Source of the DNA: Acidobacteriota bacterium | GTDB taxonomy: Bacteria > Acidobacteriota > UBA6911 > RPQK01 > JADFOI01 | Assembly: GCA_027295745.1 (NCBI GenBank) | Contig: JAPUKI010000214.1 | Coordinates: forward strand, 1 to 5,395 | Length of the DNA stretch: 5,395 nucleotides | Reading direction: 5' to 3' | In this document: piece by piece, positions 1 to 5,395 of the stretch | Numbering within the stretch: the stretch's first letter is position 1 | Layout of the letters: every line of letters starts with the position of its first letter | Position numbers and translations under genes: made by a program | The notes under the pieces: generated by a model | Databases searched by the model: none | Told to the model about the DNA's origin: nothing | The model's input: the letters and a program-made list of their open reading frames with translations, nothing else

Positions 1-1
1 A

Positions 2-328
2 GCGGTTCGCCAGGTGCTGAAGGAGGTGGGACTGGAGGGTCTTGAAGAGCGCAGACCGTCGCAGCTTTCCGGGGGACAGCAGCAGCGGGTGGCGGTGGCC
101 CGTGCCATAGTGGCCGAACCCGCCCTGGTTCTGGCCGATGAACCGACGGCCAATCTGGACAGTGAAACAGCCTTCGCCTTGATGGGACTCCTGGAAAAAC
201 TGAACCAGGAGCATGCCACCACATTTCTCTTTTCCACCCATGACCCCCGCGTGATGAAGCGGGCCAGGCGGATCATTCATCTGGTGGATGGGCATGTGGA
301 GAGGGACGAATCCCAACCCAGCGGCTAA
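2..328 (+). CDS. ABC transporter ATP-binding protein, LolD/MacB type (5'-truncated by window edge)
   Basis: C-terminal 108 residues of an ABC ATPase; the reading frame is open to the left edge, so the Walker A half lies outside. Visible motifs in order: the ABC signature L-S-G-G-Q-Q-Q-R (from nt 65), Walker B V-L-A-D-E-P (nt 128-145) followed by the D-loop T-A-N-L-D, and the switch histidine in S-T-H-D (His codon nt 239-241). The three-Q signature followed by V-A-V-A-R-A and the D-E-P-T-A-N-L-D string are typical of the LolD/MacB/FtsE-like class, which powers FtsX-like permeases that act on envelope substrates such as lipoproteins, lipids or peptides rather than pumping small solutes. A GTG at nt 14 could be read as a start, but it would give a protein without a nucleotide-binding P-loop, so it is an internal codon. 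The partner permease is presumably upstream. The exact substrate cannot be told from this fragment. Confidence 0.93.
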   Translation, partial: AVRQVLKEVGLEGLEERRPSQLSGGQQQRVAVARAIVAEPALVLADEPTANLDSETAFALMGLLEKLNQEHATTFLFSTHDPRVMKRARRIIHLVDGHVERDESQPSG

Positions 329-336
329 CACATTCA

Positions 337-1587
337 ATGTCTTCTCTCCGGCTTAACCCAAAATCCTACCCGTGCCTTCTCTCCGCTCTCTTCCTCCTCT
401 TTTTGATGGAAAGTACAGTTCCCTGGCTGCAGGCTCAGGAGTTCGATTGGGGTGGATCCATCCGAGGATATCAATTCCTCCGGGTGGAAGAGCTTCAGCT
501 GGAAGAAGAATCCTTGGGGCCAAACACCGGCTTGCCCCTGCGCAGGGACACGGAACTCTGGATCCTGCGTCTCACCGGGGAAGGCCTTTTCGGCCAGCAT
601 GTACGGGTAGAAGCTCATCCCCTCCTGCAGCTGGTGTCCCCATCGCTGGCCGGGCCTTCGCGTCTGGCCACTGGCATCACGCCCACCTATCTTCCCCTGG
701 ACCACTCCTTTACCAGCAGCAGGCGTATCGACCTGGTGGGGAGTTTTGATCGACTCAATCTGCAAATCGATCTCCAGTCGGTGAGGATCGTGGCCGGCCG
801 CCAAGCCATCACCTGGGGGGTCACTTATTTTTGGCCCTCTCTGGATCTTTTTGCCCCCTTCGCCCCCCGGCGAGTGGACCGCGACTACAAGCCGGGAATT
901 GATGCCATCCGTGCCAGTATTCCCCTGGGAGCCTTCTCGGAGGTGGAGGTGATTGGGGCAGTTCTGGGTTCCTCTCCGGCGCGGGACGGCGCAGCGGGAG
1001 CGCTGGCCCGGATTTACCTGGGACCGGTGGATGTGGGTTTGATGGGAGGAAGGTTTCACCAGGACACGGTGGTTGGGGGTTTCTTTACAGCAAACGTTCA
1101 GGGGACAGGCTTGCGAGGGGAAGTGAACTGGACCCAAGCAGGTGATCCGGAGGATCTGGTGCGGGACCGGAGGATCTTCTGGCGCACTGCTGTGGGATTG
1201 GATCGGCAGCTGACCTCGACTGTCTCGCTCACCCTGGAGTTTTCCTTCAACGGATACGGAGGAAGTCAGGCCTCTGACTACCTGGATTTGAGCACATCAG
1301 ACCGGGTTGTGCGGGGAGAGGTCACCGCCCTGGGAAAATTCTATACGGGTATCTCCAGCGCCTGGCGTTTTCACCCTCTGGGCGTCCTCACCAGCAGCCT
1401 TCTCATCAATTGGCAAGATCCCTCCACCCTCTGGGTGCCCTCTCTTAGCTGGTCCACCGGCAACAACTCGGAAGTGGTATTGGGTACCCAGCTCGGTCTG
1501 GGCAAAGGACTCCAATCGGGGACCCCTCAAAGCGAGTATGGCGCAGTTCCCAATACCCTCTTTGCAGGCTTCAGGGTGTATTTTTAA
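337..1587 (+). CDS. Putative outer-membrane beta-barrel (porin-like) protein, function unknown
   Basis: 416 residues. The N-terminus is a Sec signal peptide: a basic start (R5, K9), a hydrophobic core at about residues 13-24, and a likely cleavage after L-Q-A (A33). The mature part alternates polar and hydrophobic residues with many Gly, Trp and Tyr, and the last residue is Phe (G-F-R-V-Y-F), the usual C-terminal signal for BAM-mediated outer-membrane insertion. A central motif, G-R-Q-A-I-T-W-G followed by F-W-P-S-L-D-L-F-A-P-F and K-P-G-I-D-A, resembles DUF1302/alginate-export-like barrels (G-R-Q-x-x-x-W-G ... D-x-x-x-P-F), but I cannot assign a named family. It starts 8 bases after the ABC ATPase stop, so the two are probably one operon, with the barrel as outer-membrane partner of the transporter. 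There is no clear Shine-Dalgarno before the ATG, which suggests translational coupling. The ATG at 337 is preferred because the next in-frame ATG (nt 406) would remove the signal peptide. Confident as a gene and as a barrel; the role is inferred. Confidence 0.85.
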   Translation: MSSLRLNPKSYPCLLSALFLLFLMESTVPWLQAQEFDWGGSIRGYQFLRVEELQLEEESLGPNTGLPLRRDTELWILRLTGEGLFGQHVRVEAHPLLQLVSPSLAGPSRLATGITPTYLPLDHSFTSSRRIDLVGSFDRLNLQIDLQSVRIVAGRQAITWGVTYFWPSLDLFAPFAPRRVDRDYKPGIDAIRASIPLGAFSEVEVIGAVLGSSPARDGAAGALARIYLGPVDVGLMGGRFHQDTVVGGFFTANVQGTGLRGEVNWTQAGDPEDLVRDRRIFWRTAVGLDRQLTSTVSLTLEFSFNGYGGSQASDYLDLSTSDRVVRGEVTALGKFYTGISSAWRFHPLGVLTSSLLINWQDPSTLWVPSLSWSTGNNSEVVLGTQLGLGKGLQSGTPQSEYGAVPNTLFAGFRVYF

Positions 1588-1612
1588 GAAGCATCCAGTA
1601 GATTCCTGAAAC

Positions 1613-1626
1613 TTGGAACCTGGAAC
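1613..1626 (+). repeat. Short tandem heptamer (TTGGAAC / CTGGAAC)
   Basis: Two adjacent heptamers, TTGGAAC and CTGGAAC, differ at one base and sit in the intergenic region between the barrel gene and the kinase gene. A related CTTGGAG follows the nearby hairpin at 1641-1647. Only two copies are present here, so it could be a remnant of a dispersed intergenic repeat or chance. Confidence 0.35.
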
Positions 1627-1641
1627 GCGCGCGAAGCGCGC
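1627..1641 (+). repeat. GC-only inverted repeat (6-bp stem, GAA loop), possible weak terminator
   Basis: GCGCGC, loop GAA, GCGCGC forms a perfect six-base-pair hairpin about 40 bases after the barrel stop codon. It is placed where a terminator for the ABC/barrel operon would be expected. It is not followed by a run of T, so it is not a canonical intrinsic terminator. It could be a transcript-stabilising 3' hairpin. The inverted repeat is certain; its role is not. Confidence 0.5.
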
Positions 1642-1661
1642 TTGGAGTGACTTTCCGCCCG

Positions 1662-1690
1662 TTGCCTTTCATCTTCAAGAGGAGTAAAAT
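1662..1690 (+). promoter_or_regulatory. Candidate sigma-70-type promoter for the kinase-caspase unit
   Basis: TTGCCT at 1662-1667 (four of six matches to TTGACA) and TAAAAT at 1685-1690 (five of six matches to TATAAT) are separated by exactly 17 bases. This predicts transcription starting near 1697 and a leader of about 30 bases before the kinase GTG. It lies downstream of the hairpin, consistent with a separate transcription unit. Consensus matching in a non-model lineage is weak evidence. Confidence 0.4.
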
Positions 1691-1715
1691 CTTAGGACAT
1701 CTATTCTTCTGATTT

Positions 1716-1724
1716 GAGGGGAGG
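1716..1724 (+). promoter_or_regulatory. Ribosome binding site of the kinase gene
   Basis: GAGGGGAGG is a purine-rich Shine-Dalgarno sequence ending four bases before the GTG at 1729. It decides the start: the in-frame TTG at 1714 lies upstream of this site and would add residues absent from the usual N-terminus of this kinase family. Confidence 0.7.
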
Positions 1725-1728
1725 CACG

Positions 1729-3483
1729 GTGCTCGGTAAGACAATCGCTCATTACCGCATTGAGGCAAGTTTAGGCCAAGGCGGAATGGGGGAGGTTTTT
1801 CTGGCTCAGGACACCACTCTGGATCGCAAAGTTGCACTGAAGTTCCTGGCCGAAGACATGCAGCAAGACTCCAATGCCAGACTACGCTTCCTCAGGGAAG
1901 CCAAGTCGGCTGCTTCCCTGGATCATCCCTATATCTGCAAGATTTACGCGGTCGGGGAGGAGAGGGGAAAATCCTTTATTGCGATGGAGTACGTTCAGGG
2001 TGCAACCCTGAAGGCCCGCTTGGCCAAGGGTCCTGTGAAAGTGAAGGAGGCCCTGAAGATAGCCGTGGAGATTGCTGAGGCCCTGGAGGAGGCCCACAAG
2101 AAGAAGATCGTTCATCGAGATATCAAGCCCTCCAATATTATGCTGACAGGTACCGGCCATGTGAAAGTGATGGACTTTGGTCTGGCCAAGCACCTTCCTG
2201 CTTCTGAGGGTGAAGAGCAGGAACAAACCGCGGACCTCACCCAGAAAGGATCCGCCCTGGGGACTGTGCCCTATATGTCTCCTGAGCAGATCCGCGGGAA
2301 GCCAGTCGACACCCGTTCAGACATCTTCTCCTTTGGCCTAGTGCTTTATGAACTGCTCACCAGTGTGAACCCTTTTCGGAAGGGTACGACCATGGATACC
2401 GCCCAGGCCATCATCACTGAAACGGCGCCCCCCTTGGCTCGCTACACCCACGAGATCCCCGAACTGCTCCAACACGTTGTCAGAAAGATGCTGAACAAGG
2501 AAGCAGAGAGGCGCTATCAACTCATGCATGAGGTGCGGATTGATCTGGAAGACCTTTCCAAGATGATCGAACGGATAAGCGACACGACGCTGAACGGGGT
2601 TGATCTGGAGACCACCATACCGTTCACTGGCTTGACACCCAGCACGACGGTTACACTGCCGGGCTTTGACCCAAGGTCTGTCCCCGGGAGAGTGGAAAAA
2701 GGCCAGTCGAAGCAGCGCTACTACGTGGGTGGAGTCTCTGTCTGCATGGCCGGTCTCATCCTGGTTTTGGCACTGTTTTGGCCTAAAGCAGGGCCAGATC
2801 CTCTCCCTCTCCCCCATGAAATTTCGACGTTGACCGGAGAGATGGTGCTGGTTGCAGCGGGGGAATCTCTCAGCGCTTCAGGTGAGGTCGGGGAGGTGGG
2901 ATATGCTGACTTCTATCTTGACAGGTATGAGGTCACCAACCTATTGTTCAAACAGTTTTGTGATGAAACAGGGCGTTCTTATCCTCCTGATCCTGAGATG
3001 ATCCAGGACTATTTTTTGGGGAAGCCCGACTACCCGGTCGTGAACGTCACCTGGCAGGAAGCGAAGGCCTTTGCCGCCTGGGCAGGCAAACATCTTCCTT
3101 CTTTGCAGGAGTGGGAAAGGGCGGCCCGCTCCTCGGATGATCGTCTGTGGCCCTGGGGAAATGAGCCGCCCCAAGGAGAGGCCAACCTGGGAGGGAAGGA
3201 GGATGGGAGCGAATTCATGGCATCTGTAGCCGCTTTTCCTCTGGATGTCAGCCCTTACGGTGTTGAGCAAATGGCTGGAAATGTGGCCGAATGGACTGCC
3301 CTTTTTGAGGATGGGCTCGGCCGGGAAGTTCCCGTCATTAAAGGGGGAAGTTGGGTTAATCAACTGGCCGACTATGGCGAGACTTCCCCGGTAGTGGCCC
3401 GCTTCAAGCCAGAGAATAGAACTCGCATGGACGGAGTGGGCTTCCGCTGTGCGGCTTCCACTGAGGAGATTCAAGGACCATGA
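1729..3483 (+). CDS. Transmembrane Ser/Thr protein kinase with extracytoplasmic FGE/SUMF1-type domain
   Basis: 584 residues from the GTG at 1729, chosen for its strong ribosome binding site and because it yields the usual family N-terminus M-L-G-K-T-I-A-H-Y-R-I. Kinase domain, about residues 9-275: Gly loop G-Q-G-G-M-G-E-V (16-23), VALK lysine K38, helix-C Glu E57, catalytic loop H-R-D-I-K-P-S-N (129-136, D131 and N136), D-F-G (149-151), G-T (178-179) and S-P-E (184-186), so it is a complete, RD-type PknB-like kinase expected to be active. A Thr-rich juxtamembrane linker (about 285-310) is followed by one membrane segment (about 333-351). Residues about 371-577 form an FGE-sulfatase/SUMF1 domain, with D-R-Y-E-V-T-N early, G-N-V-A-E-W (517-522), G-G-S-W (539-542) and G-F-R-C (571-574) at the end. 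With the kinase in the cytoplasm, the FGE domain lies outside. The paired active-site cysteines of true formylglycine-generating enzymes are missing near G-G-S-W, so a binding or sensing role is more likely than catalysis. The stop overlaps the caspase start. Domain calls are firm; the ligand is unknown. Confidence 0.95.
   Translation: MLGKTIAHYRIEASLGQGGMGEVFLAQDTTLDRKVALKFLAEDMQQDSNARLRFLREAKSAASLDHPYICKIYAVGEERGKSFIAMEYVQGATLKARLAKGPVKVKEALKIAVEIAEALEEAHKKKIVHRDIKPSNIMLTGTGHVKVMDFGLAKHLPASEGEEQEQTADLTQKGSALGTVPYMSPEQIRGKPVDTRSDIFSFGLVLYELLTSVNPFRKGTTMDTAQAIITETAPPLARYTHEIPELLQHVVRKMLNKEAERRYQLMHEVRIDLEDLSKMIERISDTTLNGVDLETTIPFTGLTPSTTVTLPGFDPRSVPGRVEKGQSKQRYYVGGVSVCMAGLILVLALFWPKAGPDPLPLPHEISTLTGEMVLVAAGESLSASGEVGEVGYADFYLDRYEVTNLLFKQFCDETGRSYPPDPEMIQDYFLGKPDYPVVNVTWQEAKAFAAWAGKHLPSLQEWERAARSSDDRLWPWGNEPPQGEANLGGKEDGSEFMASVAAFPLDVSPYGVEQMAGNVAEWTALFEDGLGREVPVIKGGSWVNQLADYGETSPVVARFKPENRTRMDGVGFRCAASTEEIQGP
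3463..3468 (+). promoter_or_regulatory. Possible ribosome binding site for the overlapping caspase start (ATG 3480)
   Basis: GAGGAG lies inside the kinase 3' end, 11 bases before the ATG at 3480. The spacing is long but usable. An AAGGA at 3473-3477 is too close to be optimal. Together with the ATGA stop/start overlap it would allow coupled translation. Confidence 0.35.
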
Positions 3484-5395
3484 AAGCAGTGAAGGAGCCC
3501 GGTTCTTCGCGAGCATTGAGGGTGCGGCACCGGCAGGAGATCAATATCATGCTGCGATTCTTAGTGGTTTTGCTGTTCTGTGGCACCTGGATTCTTCCGG
3601 CAGGCACCCAGTACGCGGTAGTGGTAGGTATCTCCACCTTCCGCGACCTTCCTGAACACGCCTGGTTAGACTTCGCACATACCGATGCGCGCGCCTATGC
3701 CGACTTTTTAAAGAGCCGCTATGTGAGAATACCTCCCGAGAACGTCACCACCCTGCTCAACGAAGATGCCACCACGGTCAAGCTCAAGAGTGCTCTGGGA
3801 GAACTGCTGAAGAAGTCCACTGAGGAGGACATCGTTTACATCTATATTGCCAGCCACGGGACCGTGGATCTGGATTTGAACGAGGCCTTCTTTGTCACCT
3901 ATGACACGGATCCTGAGAACCTCTATGGAACGGCCTACCGGATGAGCGAGTTTCAGTATATTACCAACCAGGTCAAGGCCAAGCACCTGATCGTGATTTC
4001 CGACGCCTGTAAGAGCGGGGGTATCGGGGCAAACATCGCTGGATCCCGTCGAGACATCGGGGAAGACGAGGTCGTGGTCAACGAGTACTTTCGAGATATC
4101 TTGGAAGAGAATGAGGGTGTGGGAAAATCCCAATTTATCTACGCGGCTGCGGGAGCGCGAGAATCCTCCATCGAGGATGCCACCATGGGAGGAGGAGTCT
4201 TTACGAAGTACCTGATCGAAGCCCTTCAGGGAGCCGCTGACAACAACCAGGACGGTAATATTACGGCTGCCGAAGCCCACGACTATGTTTTCAACCATGT
4301 CCGTCAATTCACCCGGGGACGCCAGAATCCCATGATCGTCAATAGTGCTCAGTACGATGGGAATCTGGTGCTGGCCGTGACCGATCCTGGGGCAGAGGTG
4401 GGGCTGTTGCTGGAAGCGGATGCTGCAGGGACGGATCGTGACCTTCTGGTCATTCCTCCGCCTGCTGACCCACAACCCGTGACAGCTGATTCCTTCTCAT
4501 CGACTCCCGACCTACTATCCTCAGGTGCTACCTTCGGATTTGGCAGCCTGCTGGTGGAAAGCCCTTTGGAAGGGGTGGAGATACTCATCAATGGAAACCG
4601 CACCGGTGTTCTGCAGGGACAACCCCTTTTGGTCACACTGCCGGCGGGTGAATATCGTTTGAGAGCTGCCAAAGCTGACCATGAGACCCTGGAGGAGCCC
4701 ATCTCGATCCAACCCAATCAGCAGCTCAACCGGGTGATCCAGCTGCGGCCCCTCTTTGACCCCCAGTTCAAGGATTTGGAAAACAAATTCCTGGATGCGC
4801 GGGGTATCTACTGGGACGAAGACCCTGAAAAGGCCGAGCAGTTGTTCCAGGAGGTCTTTGAGACCTTACTGGAGTGGGGACAAGCCCGAGCCTTGAACGT
4901 GGAAGAGGACCAGTACCTGGTGGATTCTTTCATTCACTTCACCAATCTGCAAATGGCCGGGGACAAGGGAGTGCAAACCCTGGAGTCATGGATTGAGAAG
5001 TTCTTCACAGTCCACATCTTGTTGCCCGGTGCTGAGGAGTTCAATGAACCGGAACGCTACCTGGAGGTGGTCAGGAAACATGCTGTTGAATTCATCGTGG
5101 CCAGTGAAATTCCAGAGGCCCGCTTGACCATTGATCATTTACCGGAGAAGGGGATTAAGGGAGAGGAGCATTTTTTCATCAAACCGGGACGTCACCAGAT
5201 CCGGATGAGCAAGGACAACTATAGACCCTTTGAGACCGTCATTGATTTTCTTCTGTATGTGCAATACAGCCCCTTGATCTATGAGGGATATTTGCAGCGC
5301 CTGCAAGTTCTGGCCTTGAGCGAACATCCGCTGAGGGCCACTGTCAACCGCTTATCCGAGGTCGAGGCGCTCCCTCTGGAGCCATTGCTTTCCGA
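3480..5395 (+). CDS. Exported or membrane-anchored caspase-like peptidase (C14) with EF-hand loop and PEGA repeats (3'-truncated by window edge)
   Basis: At least 638 residues; open to the right edge. The ATG at 3480 overlaps the kinase stop (ATGA). Numbering uses that start, but ATG 3549 (M24) has a better ribosome binding site and leads directly into a hydrophobic segment (about 27-39, F-L-V-V-L-L-F), a signal peptide or membrane anchor. Caspase domain, about 45-300: first strand Y-A-V-V-V-G-I-S; Y-I-Y-I-A-S-H-G with catalytic His H126; H-L-I-V-I-S-D-A-C-K-S-G-G with catalytic Cys C177. The D-A-C form resembles metacaspase/orthocaspase sites, which cut after Arg or Lys, rather than Asp-specific animal caspases. 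D254-E265 is an EF-hand-like loop (D-N-N-Q-D-G-N-I-T-A-A-E). After a Pro-rich linker (about 312-345) comes a PEGA domain (about 356-424), a helical stretch without a recognised family (about 425-537), a second PEGA-like repeat (about 538-590), and the start of a possible third (from about 610). PEGA domains occur mainly in surface and extracytoplasmic proteins. The operon context suggests it works with the upstream kinase-FGE receptor; its substrate is unknown. Confidence 0.93.
   Translation, partial: MKAVKEPGSSRALRVRHRQEINIMLRFLVVLLFCGTWILPAGTQYAVVVGISTFRDLPEHAWLDFAHTDARAYADFLKSRYVRIPPENVTTLLNEDATTVKLKSALGELLKKSTEEDIVYIYIASHGTVDLDLNEAFFVTYDTDPENLYGTAYRMSEFQYITNQVKAKHLIVISDACKSGGIGANIAGSRRDIGEDEVVVNEYFRDILEENEGVGKSQFIYAAAGARESSIEDATMGGGVFTKYLIEALQGAADNNQDGNITAAEAHDYVFNHVRQFTRGRQNPMIVNSAQYDGNLVLAVTDPGAEVGLLLEADAAGTDRDLLVIPPPADPQPVTADSFSSTPDLLSSGATFGFGSLLVESPLEGVEILINGNRTGVLQGQPLLVTLPAGEYRLRAAKADHETLEEPISIQPNQQLNRVIQLRPLFDPQFKDLENKFLDARGIYWDEDPEKAEQLFQEVFETLLEWGQARALNVEEDQYLVDSFIHFTNLQMAGDKGVQTLESWIEKFFTVHILLPGAEEFNEPERYLEVVRKHAVEFIVASEIPEARLTIDHLPEKGIKGEEHFFIKPGRHQIRMSKDNYRPFETVIDFLLYVQYSPLIYEGYLQRLQVLALSEHPLRATVNRLSEVEALPLEPLLS
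3535..3539 (+). promoter_or_regulatory. Strong ribosome binding site for the alternative caspase start (ATG 3549)
   Basis: AGGAG with a nine-base spacer to the ATG at 3549. This start would place the hydrophobic export segment immediately at the N-terminus (M-L-R-F-L-V-V), as in ordinary signal peptides, and would leave a 65-base gap after the kinase stop instead of an overlap. Confidence 0.5.

Noticed and set aside
14..328. GTG at 14 as the start of a short complete ATPase gene
   Set aside because: The frame is open upstream to the edge and the resulting protein would lack Walker A. It is the 3' part of a longer gene.
334..1137. 267-codon open frame on the minus strand opposite the barrel gene
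   Set aside because: It lies wholly opposite a gene with a clear signal peptide, barrel pattern and C-terminal Phe. Its own translation is low-complexity in style, with many Pro, Gln and Gly residues, and shows no domain or signal.
1714..1728. TTG at 1714 as the kinase start
   Set aside because: It lies before, not after, the only good ribosome binding site, and would add M-R-G-G-T ahead of the conserved family N-terminus.
3349..3459. FGE C-terminus as a variable region of a diversity-generating retroelement
   Set aside because: FGE/lectin-fold C-termini are typical targets, so I checked, but the codons around G-G-S-W to G-F-R are not enriched in AAC/AAT-type codons, and no template repeat or reverse transcriptase is in the window. 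A distant retroelement cannot be excluded, but nothing here points to one.
3567..3590. Lipoprotein signal at the caspase N-terminus (Cys34 after L-L-F)
   Set aside because: The residue before the Cys is Phe, which does not fit the lipobox (small residue at -1), and the hydrophobic stretch continues past the Cys.
3708..4475. 255-codon open frame on the minus strand opposite the caspase gene
   Set aside because: The plus strand here encodes the caspase catalytic core with both active-site residues. The minus frame has no recognisable motif and is best explained as a shadow.
1..5395. tRNA, rRNA, CRISPR array, insertion sequence or attachment site
   Set aside because: The window is almost entirely coding on one strand; the only gap of note is 141 bases and contains no cloverleaf, spaced direct repeats or transposase remnant.

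Overview
The window (about 5.4 kb, moderately high GC, all genes on the + strand) looks like a chromosomal fragment from a Gram-negative, two-membrane bacterium. The kinase N-terminus (M-L-G-K-T-I-x-H-Y-R-I, then L-G-x-G-G-M-G, then D-x-x-L-D-R-x-V-A-L-K) is the style I associate with the large Ser/Thr kinase families of Acidobacteriota and related deep lineages. A beta-barrel protein ending in Phe implies an outer membrane. The lineage call is an inference from style, not a database match.

Layout: positions 2-328 hold the C-terminal part of an ABC transporter ATPase of the LolD/MacB type, cut by the left edge. Eight bases later (337-1587) is a secreted outer-membrane beta-barrel protein, probably in the same operon and serving the same envelope export or lipid/lipoprotein-trafficking function. 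A 141-base gap (1588-1728) carries a short heptamer repeat, a GC-only hairpin, a candidate sigma-70 promoter and a strong ribosome binding site. It appears to separate two transcription units.

The second unit is the interesting part. A membrane-spanning Ser/Thr protein kinase carries a C-terminal FGE/SUMF1-type (C-type-lectin-fold) domain outside the membrane (1729-3483). Its stop codon overlaps the start of a caspase-like (peptidase C14) gene that runs off the right edge (3480-5395+). The caspase has an N-terminal export signal or anchor, an intact His/Cys dyad (H126, C177), an EF-hand-like calcium loop, a PEGA domain, an unassigned helical region, and one or two further PEGA-like repeats. 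The caspase is easy to miss because its reading frame is open at the window end.

Working model (inference): the FGE domain has lost the catalytic cysteines of true formylglycine-generating enzymes and acts as an extracytoplasmic ligand-binding domain. The kinase relays this to the cytoplasm. The co-translated caspase acts on the outer face of the membrane or in the periplasm. This is a kinase-FGE/caspase signalling or conflict module. The component families and their frequent association are known, but this architecture (separate caspase gene, EF-hand, tandem PEGA) merits a closer look. I saw no RNA genes, CRISPR arrays, insertion sequences or integration sites.
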